Shown here piece after piece: positions 16,983 through 25,036 of a stretch of 64,000 nt of DNA. Origin of the DNA: JAWKOK01 sp963765875 (GTDB lineage: Bacteria; Chloroflexota; Anaerolineae; Caldilineales; Caldilineaceae). Location of the stretch: the NCBI GenBank assembly GCA_963765875.1, contig CAVXYK010000010.1, positions 243,250 to 307,249 of the forward strand, given 5' to 3'. How positions within the stretch are numbered: the first letter of the stretch is position 1; every line of letters starts with the position of its first letter. Both the position numbers and the translations under genes were made by a program. The notes beneath the pieces were generated by a model, which saw only the letters and a list, made by a program, of their open reading frames with translations, made no database searches and was not told the origin of the DNA.

Positions 16983-18391
16983 GTTTCCGGTAAAAATGAG
17001 GTCAAGCGGCAGGTTTCTGGCGTCGATGCCCCTCGATCCCCTTGGGTAAGTGTGCGGTAACGGACGCCTTTTTTCGAAGTTGCGGCGCAAATTGGGCCAA
17101 ACTTGGAAAATCAGCCTTGGCAAGTAGGCGTCGCAGCCGCCCAGGCGTGGCCTTGGGCTTGCGATCCCAGAATCCAGAAGGAACGGGAGGCATAACAGCG
17201 GCCACATATGTCAGAATAGCGCCGGCAAGTAGGGCCAGTTCCGGCAATCGATAGCAGGCTTCTTCGGCAAAGACAAACTGACGATGTAGCCCGATCATCT
17301 GTTTGGCAGCCAAAGGTGGTTGTTCGACTGTCCATCGGTCTAGGTAGATCAAGTAGGCAGATTGGGGAGATACGGGCAGATCGGTGGCCAAGACCAAAGG
17401 GTTCACGTAGTTCGGGTCGATGAAGACGAAAATCGAAAAGGTTTCGGCCTCGGCTGAAACTTCGGTCTCCCTCAAAACCAAGTCGTGCCAAAAGGCGACC
17501 TGAATAGTCCGCTCATCATGACTGAACTCGGCTGTCTCGTCAGCAGCGCTGGCTGGGATCACATTCTCCTTGTGTTTCCTGGCCAAGGGACGAATGATCT
17601 CCCCAAACTTGGGGTGAGCGCCGCGGCCTTTGTATTCGGGCAGTTCATTGCGACGGGCAGTACAGTTCGATGGCATCCGCACCACATACCTGTTGAGGCT
17701 TGCCTCATGAAGTTCACTAATCTTGAATCCGGCGTCCAGCACGTTGACTTCATCAGGCCTACTCTGGGCAGCGGCCTGCTTGAGCAAGTCGACCCGAAAC
17801 TTGGCTTCACTCTGCTCTGCCGGACATCGCATGATTCCATTCAGCAACGGAATCCGTTTCTCATGAATGCGACCGGAAACTGCCATCGCACCGAAGACCA
17901 CCGCCGGTAGTGCTTTGCCCGCAATCGAATGATAGTGCTTTCCGGCCCAACCTTTCAGCTTCGGTCGCCAGAATCCGATCATGTCGATGCTGACAACCCG
18001 ATATCCTTCATAGCGATTCTCTTGCCACTTGTTCTCGCTCTTGACGTAGACCTGCCATGTTTCTATCAGTTCATCGATCTGCCAAGAACCATTGCGCATC
18101 GCTGACCAACTGCGACGCATCTCATTGTCACTTAGGTTGATGGCTTGCAGTGCCGGAAAGACTGCACCTCGACTCATCAGAAATGAACCGTTTACCATGG
18201 CCCACATCATCCAGACCAATCCCAGATTCGTTCCCATTGGCGTCATCTGGACGACGAACACGATTGCTTGTATAGTTGCTTCGACGGCGTTTGGCATAAT
18301 CCACTCCTTATGGTTTCTGGTAACCACATTGTGGACTGTCTTTCGCCGTCTGTCATATCTGCCTTCTTTTCGCTCAACTTTTACCGGAAAC
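16983..18391 (-). mobile_element. IS4-like insertion sequence
   Basis: Terminal inverted repeats GTTTCCGGTAAAA (16983-16995) and TTTTACCGGAAAC (18379-18391) are perfect over 13 bases and enclose a single transposase gene on the minus strand. The element is about 1.4 kb and looks intact. Both flanks carry the 50-base direct repeat described at 16931 and 18399. It separates the MNT/HEPN pair from chimeric dehydrogenase fragment 2. Confidence 0.8.
17002..18297 (-). CDS. IS4-family DDE transposase
   Basis: The start is set at ATG 18297 because a TAAGGAGTGG site lies just upstream; an earlier ATG at 18327 lacks one. The 431-residue protein has DDE features: VVSIDMIGFWRP (first Asp), DEVNVLDAGFKISEL (second Asp), and YLDRWTVEQPPLAAKQMIG, matching the Y-x2-R-x3-E signature of the IS4 group around the catalytic Glu. 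It catalyses cut-and-paste movement of the surrounding element. The frame is complete. Confidence 0.85.
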   Translation of the reverse strand: MPNAVEATIQAIVFVVQMTPMGTNLGLVWMMWAMVNGSFLMSRGAVFPALQAINLSDNEMRRSWSAMRNGSWQIDELIETWQVYVKSENKWQENRYEGYRVVSIDMIGFWRPKLKGWAGKHYHSIAGKALPAVVFGAMAVSGRIHEKRIPLLNGIMRCPAEQSEAKFRVDLLKQAAAQSRPDEVNVLDAGFKISELHEASLNRYVVRMPSNCTARRNELPEYKGRGAHPKFGEIIRPLARKHKENVIPASAADETAEFSHDERTIQVAFWHDLVLRETEVSAEAETFSIFVFIDPNYVNPLVLATDLPVSPQSAYLIYLDRWTVEQPPLAAKQMIGLHRQFVFAEEACYRLPELALLAGAILTYVAAVMPPVPSGFWDRKPKATPGRLRRLLAKADFPSLAQFAPQLRKKASVTAHLPKGIEGHRRQKPAA

Positions 18392-18398
18392 TAAAGTA

Positions 18399-18451
18399 AA
18401 CAGCACATCCAGCCGACCGAGGACGGATCTATTCAAGTATTGAATTGATGA
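18399..18451. repeat. Direct repeat flanking the IS4-like element, right copy (attC-like)
   Basis: Near-identical to 16931-16982, differing mainly around GGATCTATTC versus GGATCGATC. Downstream CGGCTGTGGGTGG and GTTATGGG (to 18481) partly complement its CACATCCAGCCG and TAAC parts, so an imperfect hairpin with an unpaired base can form, as in attC sites. Confidence 0.6.
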
Positions 18452-18473
18452 TCCTTGACGGCTGTGGGTGGTA

Positions 18474-18688
18474 GTTATGGGAAAGACCGTAGGATTCCAC
18501 GAGGAAGATCACCCCTATCCGCTTGCAGATTGGATCTAATTGTCGAATCGCCTCCGTCGCAAACGAGGTCCGCGTCGTGGAAAATACCGCCTCTTCAGGG
18601 GGGTGGCAGCGAAACCTTCCAGGAAGATTCGCGGGAACCAGAGCACTGCGGCGCCGATCTTCCTGGAAGATGGTCAGCACCCCCTGAG
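18474..18688 (+). repeat. Dehydrogenase leader repeat, copy 2, with inserted palindrome
   Basis: The leader block starting GTTATGGGAAAGACCGTAGG follows copies 1 and 3 up to about 18590. There it is interrupted by a large inverted repeat: arms of about 31-34 bases at 18595-18628 and 18658-18688, sharing ACCTTCCAGGAAGAT and its complement and ending in CAGGGGG/CCCCCTG. The interruption is absent from the other two copies, so it is probably a later insertion of a small palindromic element. Confidence 0.65.
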
Positions 18689-18726
18689 ATTCCAAAGTGC
18701 CAGAATGCCCCAGTTATGCGGACTCC

Positions 18727-19015
18727 ATGTCCCTCACGAACATACTCACCCTACCAAAGACAATGGCGGCGATTGTCTGCCACGCGCCCGAGGACTATCG
18801 ACTGCAAGAAGTACGCCTGCCGACGCCGGGCGCGGGCCAAGCATTGCTGCGAGTTTATGGCGCGGGCATCTGCGCAGGCGATCCCTTCCACAAGGACTGG
18901 ACCATCGTCGGCGGCTTCGCCGCATGCCACACCTTACCGCCCACCATTGCCTGGTTGGCCAATGGCCTCATCGAAGCCGATCCGATGGTCAGCGACACCG
19001 TGCCCATGGAGGCGT
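18727..19015 (+). pseudogene. Chimeric dehydrogenase fragment 2, truncated
   Basis: As in fragment 1, dehydrogenase B N-terminal sequence (LTLPKTMAAIVCHAPEDYRL, ALLRVYGAGICAGD) joins dehydrogenase A C-terminal sequence (FHKDWTIVGGFAACHTLPPT, IAWLANGLIEADPMV) at the same position. Similarity to the parents ends near 19015 at VPMEAL, after which unrelated sequence keeps the frame open to 19149. The enzyme core is missing. The shared join with fragment 1 indicates that the chimera formed once and was then duplicated. Confidence 0.8.
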
Positions 19016-19254
19016 TGGGCGGGGGTGCGATCCCATTTTTAAGGTCTTGCCCGAACTGGATCGATTTCGTCGACTTGAGCGTCTCGATTTTTTTAGCCTT
19101 GGCAGCGCTGATTTCGGAGCAGAATGGGTGTCTGAGAAGTACTGTTTAGCCGCTTTTGCAGGAAACCATAAAGATGGGATTGTGTCCTTGGGTGGGCCGT
19201 GGGCAAGAGATAGACGTATTCATTAGTCGAGCATGATCTGCTAGGCTTTTCTGT
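19016..19254. other. Unassigned sequence after the truncated dehydrogenase
   Basis: The abrupt loss of dehydrogenase similarity at about 19015 and the change in composition suggest the end of an inserted or deleted mobile element. Open frames here show no recognisable domain. No terminal repeats were identified. Confidence 0.35.
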
Positions 19255-19260
19255 TATAAT
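19255..19260 (+). promoter_or_regulatory. Putative -10 box of the DUF4258/YgiT operon
   Basis: TATAAT in CTTTTCTGTTATAATGGTGG, 43 bases before the DUF4258 start. It matches the promoter-like segment at 16177 over about 20 bases with few differences, which suggests a shared promoter type for the toxin-antitoxin operons here. Confidence 0.5.
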
Positions 19261-19302
19261 GGTGGCATGCTGGCTAGCATGCGATATAGAAGGACACTCG
19301 GT

Positions 19303-19584
19303 ATGTACGAACGTATCCTGCGACAAATGCGAGAGAAAATTCGTACACGGCAGTATGTCATGACCCTACACGCCGAGGAGGAGATGAATGACGACGATCT
19401 CAGCATCTTTGATGTGGAGCGGGCAATTCTGACCGGCAGGGTGACTGAACGACAACAAGACCTGGTCACCGGCGAATGGAAGTACCTGGTTACTGGCCGC
19501 TCAGTCCATGAGGAGGGTGTTGTGGTGGTAGCCAAGATCAGCGTAACCGAGAAGCTTGTGATTATCACGGTATACAGAGAGTGA
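19303..19584 (+). CDS. DUF4258 family toxin-like protein
   Basis: ATG at 19303 follows an AAGGA site; the longer frame from 19267 is not needed. The 93-residue protein has the DUF4258 core: MREKIRTRQYVMTLHAEEEM, DLSIFDVERAILTGRVTERQ, then KYLVTGRSVHEEGVVVVAKI. DUF4258 proteins are small RelE-like-sized toxins often paired with YgiT/MqsA zinc-finger antitoxins, as here. The stop overlaps the next start, so translation is coupled. Confidence 0.8.
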   Translation: MYERILRQMREKIRTRQYVMTLHAEEEMNDDDLSIFDVERAILTGRVTERQQDLVTGEWKYLVTGRSVHEEGVVVVAKISVTEKLVIITVYRE

Positions 19585-19841
19585 CGAGAATGACAGAGAA
19601 CATCAAGGCAACAATCATTTGTGATATTTGTGGCAATGAAGGGGCGAAGATACGCTTCGTTTCTAAGAGTTATGGGCGGGGTCAAACCTTGTTTGTCATT
19701 GAGAATGTGCCGGTTGTAAGTTGTCCTCACTGTGGAGAAAGCTATCTCACAGCAGAGACACTGCTCGAAATTGAGCGAATCAAATTGCACCGGCAGTTAT
19801 TGGCAGAACCACGCTCCGTTCCTGTTGCCGTATTTGCCTAG
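19581..19841 (+). CDS. YgiT-type zinc-finger antitoxin
   Basis: The 86-residue protein has two CxxC pairs (CDICGNEG and CPHCGESY) separated by a beta-rich stretch (GRGQTLFVIENVPVVSCP), the YgiT/MqsA N-terminal zinc-binding fold, then LTAETLLEIERIKLHRQLL. It lacks the C-terminal HTH of full MqsA, so it is the short antitoxin type. GTG at 19581 overlaps the toxin stop; ATG at 19590 is an alternative start. Confidence 0.8.
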   Translation: MTRMTENIKATIICDICGNEGAKIRFVSKSYGRGQTLFVIENVPVVSCPHCGESYLTAETLLEIERIKLHRQLLAEPRSVPVAVFA

Positions 19842-19850
19842 GTTGCCGTC

Positions 19851-19931
19851 GTCCAACAACACACATCCAGCCGACCGAGCCCCCTGCAATACCAGTTGCG
19901 CGATTATCGGCGGCTGATGTGCGCGTTATGG
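19851..19931. repeat. attC-like imperfect palindrome
   Basis: The left half GTCCAACAACACACATCCAG continues into CCGACCGA. The right half TCGGCGGCTGATGTGCGCGT continues into TATGG. They pair over about 22 positions, with one unpaired C in the left arm, as expected of attC sites with extrahelical bases. GTCCAAC fits the RYYYAAC end, but GTTATGG fits GTTRRRY only loosely. No integrase gene is in the window. Confidence 0.4.
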
Positions 19932-20056
19932 GAAAAACCATAGGATTCCACGACGAAGATCGTCCCTACTCGGTTGCAGATTGGATGTAAATGTTGAATC
20001 GCTTCCGCCAATAATGAGGTCCTCGCCGCGGCAAACACCCAAGGGAGACGGATTCC
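19925..20056 (+). repeat. Dehydrogenase leader repeat, copy 3
   Basis: Third copy of the leader found at 15390 and 18474, beginning GTTATGGGAAAAACCATAGG. This copy leads directly into the intact dehydrogenase B gene and contains its GGGAG ribosome-binding site, so it is probably the ancestral context. Confidence 0.7.
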
Positions 20057-21154
20057 ATGTCCCACATGAGCAAACTAACCATACCGAAAACAATGTCGGC
20101 CGTCGTCTGCCACGGACCAGAAGACTATCGATTGGAAAAAGTACCTGTGCCTACGCCGGGGCCGGGCGAGGTGCTGCTGCGCGTCAACGCGGTCGGCATC
20201 TGTGCCAGCGATCTCAAATGCTATCACGGTGCGCCCCTCTTCTGGGGGGACGGCGAGACGCCCGGCTATGCCCAGCCGCCGGTGATTGCCGGCCACGAGT
20301 TTGCCGGTGAAGTGGCGGCATTGGGCAAAGGTGCAGGCGAAAAGTACGGTCTCGCTCTGGGAGACCTGGCCGTCTCCGAGCAGATCGTGCCCTGCTGGAA
20401 CTGTCGCTATTGCAAGCGTGGCCAATATTGGATGTGCCCCAACGGCGATGTCTATGGTTTTCGGCAACGGGCACAAGGCGCTTGGGCCGAGTATGTGCTG
20501 TTGCCCGCGGATGCGCTCAACTACAAGGTACCGGACACGGTTTCGCCCCAACACGCCGCCTTTATCGAGCCGTTTGCCTGCTCGGTCCATGCCGTGCAGC
20601 GCGCCGAGATCAAGCTGGACGATGTGGTGGTGCTGGCCGGGGCCGGCCCGCTGGGGCTGGGCATGGTGGCTACAGCCCGGCTGCAAAACCCGAAACTGCT
20701 CATCGTGCTCGACCTCAACGACGATCGGCTCGCCATCGCCAAGCAATGCGGGGCCGATCTGGTCTTCAACCCCACCAAGGTCGATGTGATCGATGAGGTC
20801 AACAAGCTGACCGACGGCTACGGCTGCGAGGTCTACATCGAGGCCACCGGCAGCCCGGCGGCGGTGGTCCAGGGCCTGGACATGATCGCCCGCCTGGGCA
20901 CCTTTGTTGAGTTCAGCCTCCTGCGCAAGCCCGTGACCGTCGACTGGACCATCATCGGCGACCTCAAGGAACTGAACATCCACGGCTCGCATCTCAGTCC
21001 CTACTGCTACCCCATCGCCATCGACATACTCGCCCGCGGCCTGCTGCCCATGGATCGCATCCAGAGCCACTGGCTGCCCCTGGAACGCTTCCAGGAAGGC
21101 ATCGATCTGGTGGCCGACGGTTCGCAATCGGTCAAAGTGACGTTGTTGCCGTAG
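20057..21154 (+). CDS. Zinc-dependent threitol/erythritol-type dehydrogenase (dehydrogenase B)
   Basis: The 365-residue MDR protein has GICASDLKCYHG (catalytic Cys), AGHEFAGEV, the structural zinc cluster CWNCRYCKRGQYWMC, VVVLAGAGPLGLGMVATARL for NAD, and IHGSHLSPYCYPIAIDI near the end. Overall it resembles EltD-type L-threitol/erythritol dehydrogenases more than dehydrogenase A. It would oxidise a tetritol or similar polyol to a ketose, such as erythrulose. ATG at 20066 is an alternative start. A palindrome directly after the stop may end transcription; the SIS isomerase gene follows. Confidence 0.8.
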   Translation: MSHMSKLTIPKTMSAVVCHGPEDYRLEKVPVPTPGPGEVLLRVNAVGICASDLKCYHGAPLFWGDGETPGYAQPPVIAGHEFAGEVAALGKGAGEKYGLALGDLAVSEQIVPCWNCRYCKRGQYWMCPNGDVYGFRQRAQGAWAEYVLLPADALNYKVPDTVSPQHAAFIEPFACSVHAVQRAEIKLDDVVVLAGAGPLGLGMVATARLQNPKLLIVLDLNDDRLAIAKQCGADLVFNPTKVDVIDEVNKLTDGYGCEVYIEATGSPAAVVQGLDMIARLGTFVEFSLLRKPVTVDWTIIGDLKELNIHGSHLSPYCYPIAIDILARGLLPMDRIQSHWLPLERFQEGIDLVADGSQSVKVTLLP

Positions 21155-21248
21155 ATGGAACGCGGATGACGCGGATCGAGCGGATTCTCGCGGATAAAAA
21201 CAAAAATCCGGTTTTTATCCGCCCGATCCGCGTCATCCGCGTTCTATC
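21154..21248. repeat. Palindromic element between dehydrogenase B and the SIS gene
   Basis: Imperfect arms of about 25 bases around ACGCGGATGACGCGGATCG and its complement, with an inner GGATAAAAA...TTTTTATCC stem. A related element, with the ACGCGGAT/ATCCGCGT arms, is at 29891-29985. It may work as a terminator or an RNA-processing hairpin. Confidence 0.6.
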
Positions 21249-21271
21249 CCTAAAACAAGGACATCCAGATC

Positions 21272-21820
21272 ATGATCGAAACAGCCCGATCCATTCTCAC
21301 GGAAATCGACCGCGTGCTCGCTGCTGTCGAGCAGGACGAGGTTGATGCGCTCTGCGAAGCCATTCTGTCGGCAGGCACGACGGTGGTCTACGGCCTGGGC
21401 CGTGAGGGACTGGTGATGCGCGGCTTTGCCATGCGGCTCATGCACTTGGGCATATCCACGGCCGTGGTCGGCGACATGACCACGCCGCCGGTAGGCCCAG
21501 GCGATCTCTTTCTGGTCAGTTGCGGGCCGGGCTATCTGTCAACCGTGGAAGCGTTGACCAGCGTGGCCCAGAACGCCGGCGCCACAGTGGCAATGCTCAC
21601 CTCGCAATCTGAAGCAGCGCTCCCGCAACGCGCCGATCTTCGCCTGACCTTGCCGGCCCAGACTATGGCCGAGCAAGAGGGGAGCAGCTCTCAACAATCC
21701 ATGGGCTCGCCCTTCGAGCAGGCCATGTGGATTCTCCTCGATGCCTTCGTGCCTCGCCTGCAGGCTGCGCGAGGGCAGACCAGTGACGATTTGCGCCGTA
21801 GACATACCAACCTGGAATGA
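21272..21820 (+). CDS. hxlB: SIS-domain sugar isomerase, 6-phospho-3-hexuloisomerase-like
   Basis: The 182-residue protein is one SIS domain: TTVVYGLGREGLVMRGFAMR, GISTAVVGDMTTPPVGPGDL, FLVSCGPGYLSTVEALTSVA, and NAGATVAMLTSQ. Length and motifs fit HxlB/Phi, which interconverts 3-hexulose 6-phosphate and fructose 6-phosphate. The usual partner, 3-hexulose-6-phosphate synthase, is not in the window, so a role with the preceding polyol dehydrogenase on another ketose phosphate is possible. Family firm, substrate inferred. Confidence 0.75.
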   Translation: MIETARSILTEIDRVLAAVEQDEVDALCEAILSAGTTVVYGLGREGLVMRGFAMRLMHLGISTAVVGDMTTPPVGPGDLFLVSCGPGYLSTVEALTSVAQNAGATVAMLTSQSEAALPQRADLRLTLPAQTMAEQEGSSSQQSMGSPFEQAMWILLDAFVPRLQAARGQTSDDLRRRHTNLE

Positions 21821-21870
21821 GCTTTGATGCGGGACTCGGGCTTTAGCATCGCTTCACTGGGCGGGTAGGG

Positions 21871-22052
21871 AAACCCATTGGCATCAAGCTAAGGATTATA
21901 TCTGGCGCCGTTATCGTTTCTGGTGAAATCGTGTCCAGATTTCAGAGGGCAACGTTTCCGAGGCAGGGATACATCCCGCCTCTAACACCGACCCGTCGCC
22001 TCAGCGACTCAACAGTTAGCGCCTGAGGGCGCTTTTCACTGTTAGGAGCCGG
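21871..22052. repeat. Dispersed repeat R, copy 1
   Basis: Contains ACCCATTGGCATCAAGCTAA near 21871, a GCAGGGATACATCCCGCC palindrome at about 21962-21980, and TAGCGCCTGAGGGCGCTTTT with CACTGTTAG at 22017-22045. The same modules in the same order occur at 60740-60900. It fills most of the 486-base gap between the SIS gene and the P450; no gene is seen. Confidence 0.65.
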
Positions 22053-22150
22053 ATTCTATCCATGGCGGAAAGGTTCGCACTGAAGGCACGATGAAGACAT
22101 GAGTTCTGTCGGTCCGGCTTGTTGACGTTTGACGAAACCTCAGAGAACCT

Positions 22151-22216
22151 CTATTTGGTGACCTCTGAATCGATCTGGAATGTGTACCTTGTCACGCTGC
22201 AAGCGTGACCTACGAA
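22151..22216. repeat. Dispersed repeat with GTCACGCTGCAAGCGTGAC palindrome
   Basis: The 19-base near-perfect palindrome at 22191-22209 and about 40 flanking bases (CCTCTGAATCGATCTGG) recur in inverse orientation within the element at 50202-50307. It lies upstream of the P450 operon. Confidence 0.6.
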
Positions 22217-22306
22217 ACTCATGATCCCGCTGTGCTTTCCGTTTCGGCCATTTAACCCCTATTGGGCCATTTTTGTCAGACATCCCAGAGCGCTTATACT
22301 AAGAAC

Positions 22307-23650
22307 ATGACTACTTCAACGGCTGTCAAACGTTCCGTGCCGACTGTTAGCGAACTGGGTCCTCGCCAGGGGCTGGCCGCGCTCAAGGCGCTGCGCAGTG
22401 GCTTCTCCGGCATTCTTCCGCTGCTCGAAATGGTGCAGCGTGAACTTGGCGACATCTTCCAACTCACATTGCCCGGATTCCGACCGGTCTTCATCGCCCA
22501 TCCTGATGCCATTCGGCAGGTGCTGGTCGAGCAACGAGACGCCTTTTTGTGGCGGCCCGAAGGCGATCCGGTGGCCCGCCTGCTGCGTCGCGGCATGTTG
22601 GTTACCGACGGCGAGGAGCATCAACGCTTGCGCGGCATCATGGAACCGAGTGCCAAGCGCAAACATTTCGCGCCCAAGGCCGATGCTGTGCTGCTGGACA
22701 CGGATCGTGTGCAGGATCAATGGCAGTCGGGCCAGAGCTACGACATGTTGGTGGAGATGCGCAAGCTGGCGCTGCTGGCGTTCGAGAGCGTCTATTTCAG
22801 CCACGATCTGGAGCCGGAGCTTGACCGTATCTGGGATCCGGTCTTCGCCGCACTGGGCTACATCTCCCCAGGACTCTGGATCATGCGCTCAGACGGTGCG
22901 GGTCCACCGCCCAAAGAAGTGCTCGTGCTGGATATGCATCTCTACGATCTGATCCGCGAACGCCGGGCCGATAGCGATCCGCCTGACGATCTCCTGACTC
23001 ACCTTGTTCAGGTGCTGGATGACGACGACCTGGTGCGCGACCAGATGATGACCATGCTCATCGCAGGGCATGACACCAGCACCGCGCTGCTGGCCTGGAC
23101 CCTTTACCTACTGGGCGCGCATCCTGAATGGATGGCCAAGGTGCAGAATGAGATCTGGGAGACCCTCGGTTCGCAGCCGCCTACGCCCGAAAACACGCGT
23201 TCACTCACGGCGCTGGATCAGGTCATCAAAGAAAGTCTGCGTCTCTATCCACCCATTCACGTCGGCAATCGTTTCACTGCCAGTGAGGTAGAGTTGATGG
23301 GCTACACGATTCCTGCGGGCACGCGTCTCATGTACAGCATCTATCTGGTGCAGCGCCATCCTGATTTTTGGGAGGCGCCCGACCAGTTCCAGCCCGAACG
23401 GTTTGCCGGCGGCTACCAGACCCGTGTCGTGCCCTTCACCTATCTGCCATTCGGCGGCGGCCCGCGCAACTGTATCGGCGGATCCTTCGCCCAGCTTGAA
23501 TCACGCATCGCGTTGGCACGACTGCTCCAGACCAATCAATTGACCCTCCTCCAGACCAAGGTGAAGCCAAACATGGGCGCGACGTTGGAGCCGCGGCCCG
23601 ATGTCACCATGCGTGTGGAGAAATACCCTCGCCTGGGGAAAGGCTCATGA
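22307..23650 (+). CDS. Cytochrome P450, probable carotenoid-modifying
   Basis: ATG at 22307 gives 447 residues. P450 landmarks are present: I-helix AGHDTSTALLAWTL (about residues 253-266), ESLR with Glu309/Arg312, the PERF segment, and the haem loop FGGGPRNCIGG with axial Cys389. No membrane anchor is seen, so it is soluble and needs ferredoxin-type electron supply, not encoded here. General layout resembles CYP175-type beta-carotene hydroxylases. Its stop overlaps the lycopene cyclase-domain gene by four bases, which supports a carotenoid substrate. That function is inferred from context. Confidence 0.85.
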   Translation: MTTSTAVKRSVPTVSELGPRQGLAALKALRSGFSGILPLLEMVQRELGDIFQLTLPGFRPVFIAHPDAIRQVLVEQRDAFLWRPEGDPVARLLRRGMLVTDGEEHQRLRGIMEPSAKRKHFAPKADAVLLDTDRVQDQWQSGQSYDMLVEMRKLALLAFESVYFSHDLEPELDRIWDPVFAALGYISPGLWIMRSDGAGPPPKEVLVLDMHLYDLIRERRADSDPPDDLLTHLVQVLDDDDLVRDQMMTMLIAGHDTSTALLAWTLYLLGAHPEWMAKVQNEIWETLGSQPPTPENTRSLTALDQVIKESLRLYPPIHVGNRFTASEVELMGYTIPAGTRLMYSIYLVQRHPDFWEAPDQFQPERFAGGYQTRVVPFTYLPFGGGPRNCIGGSFAQLESRIALARLLQTNQLTLLQTKVKPNMGATLEPRPDVTMRVEKYPRLGKGS

Positions 23651-24444
23651 CCTACTTCGGGTTCTTGGCCCGATTCCTTGTGATCCCGATGATCATTGTG
23701 GCATTGCTGCTCTGGCGCGATCACCGGAAAGACGTGGCCACGCCGCCCTACCTGCGTAACTTCGCTGCATGGGCAGCCATTCTCGCACATATCATCATCG
23801 CGGTGGTCTACACGACGCCCTGGGACAACTACCTCGTGGCGACCAGCGTCTGGTGGTATGATCCGGCTCTGGTCACGGGCATCACATTGGGCTGGGTGCC
23901 GATTGAAGAATACACCTTCTTCGTGCTGCAAACATGGCTCACCGGCATGTGGCTGGTCTGGTTGACCCGCAGGTTGCCGCCGGCGCAACAATGGACGCCG
24001 TCGGGTACCCTACGTACGATCTTTGCCATTCTGCTGACGATCCTATGGCTGCCGTTCGTCCTCTTCTTGATTCAGGATGTGGAACCGGCGACCTACATTT
24101 CGCTGATACTGGCCTGGGCCCTACCGCCCATCATTCTCCAGATCGCCTTTGGCGCAGACATACTCTGGCGCTATCGAAATCTGGTCTTCACGACCATTGC
24201 CGTCCCCACCATCTTCTTGGCTCTGGCCGACACGTTGGCCATCCAGATTGGCATTTGGACCATCAGCCCTGAACAGACCACAGGCATCCATTTTCCAGGC
24301 GGCCTGCCGTTGGAGGAATTCCTCTTCTTCCTGGTCACCAACGTGCTAGTCGGCTTCGGCGTCACGCTGATGCTGGCCCAGGAGTCGATTGCGCGGGTTC
24401 CATGGTTGAAGAGAGGCGCCACTGCGGAAGGCGCAGATGCCTGA
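23647..24444 (+). CDS. Lycopene cyclase-domain protein (fused CrtYc/CrtYd type)
   Basis: The 265-residue integral membrane protein consists of two homologous halves. Each ends with a P-x-E-E motif: PIEEYTFFVLQTWLTG at residue 85 and PLEEFLFFLVTNVLVG at residue 221. The matching TPWDNY and GIWTI segments precede each. This is the TIGR03462-type arrangement found as heterodimeric CrtYc/CrtYd in actinobacteria and fused in archaea and fungi. It should cyclise lycopene ends to beta-rings. ATG overlaps the P450 stop, and its own end overlaps the PlsY-like gene. Confidence 0.85.
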   Translation: MTYFGFLARFLVIPMIIVALLLWRDHRKDVATPPYLRNFAAWAAILAHIIIAVVYTTPWDNYLVATSVWWYDPALVTGITLGWVPIEEYTFFVLQTWLTGMWLVWLTRRLPPAQQWTPSGTLRTIFAILLTILWLPFVLFLIQDVEPATYISLILAWALPPIILQIAFGADILWRYRNLVFTTIAVPTIFLALADTLAIQIGIWTISPEQTTGIHFPGGLPLEEFLFFLVTNVLVGFGVTLMLAQESIARVPWLKRGATAEGADA

Positions 24445-25036
24445 GTCTCTGTGGGTGGGCTTGTGGGTTTGTGTCGCCTTCCTAGCCGGTTCGATCCCAT
24501 TTTCTGTTTGGCTTGGGAAGCTGTTCATTCGCTCAGACATTCGCGCCGTCAGTGACGGCAATCCGGGAACGACAACGGCGTGGAAAGCAGGCGGCTGGCG
24601 GCTTGGATTTCTGGTGCTTCTGCTCGACGCCCTCAAGGGAGCAATACCAGTCGGTGTCGCCGCATTGAGCTGGGGCTGGAGCGGCGAGGCGATGGCGGCA
24701 GTGGCTCTGGCCCCCATCATCGGTCACGATCTTTCGCCCTTCTTGCGCGGACACGGCGGAAAGGGATTGGCGACCACGTTTGGCATTTGGACGGGGCTGC
24801 TGCCCGCGATTGCCCCTCTTGTACTTGGCGGCTGCATGGCGATTTTCACCTTGCTGCGCATACGTGACGGCTGGGTCGTCATGTGTAGCCAGTTAGCGCT
24901 CCTGGCTGCGCTCTTGCTCGGTTCACATCCACCATACCTCCTGATCATCTGGGTGGGTTCAACCGCTTTGTTGATCTGGAAATACAGAAATCACTTCCAA
25001 CTGCCGCTACGCGCGGTGCAGGCAGCCCATGAATGA
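24437..25036 (+). CDS. plsY: PlsY-like acyl-phosphate acyltransferase
   Basis: The 199-residue membrane protein carries the PlsY motifs AGSIPFSVWLGKL, SDGNPGTTTAWKAGG, and GHDLSPFLRGHGGKGLATT. PlsY normally transfers acyl chains from acyl-phosphate to glycerol 3-phosphate in phospholipid synthesis. Here it lies between a lycopene cyclase-type gene and a glycosyltransferase, overlapping both by 8 bases. It may be a second PlsY copy recruited to acylate a carotenoid glycoside. Alternatively it may be ordinary housekeeping PlsY placed in this operon. Confidence 0.85.
   Translation: MPESLWVGLWVCVAFLAGSIPFSVWLGKLFIRSDIRAVSDGNPGTTTAWKAGGWRLGFLVLLLDALKGAIPVGVAALSWGWSGEAMAAVALAPIIGHDLSPFLRGHGGKGLATTFGIWTGLLPAIAPLVLGGCMAIFTLLRIRDGWVVMCSQLALLAALLLGSHPPYLLIIWVGSTALLIWKYRNHFQLPLRAVQAAHE

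Noticed and set aside
20075..21127. 350-codon minus-strand ORF opposite dehydrogenase B
   Set aside because: Antisense shadow of a high-G+C gene with full zinc and NAD motifs on the plus strand.
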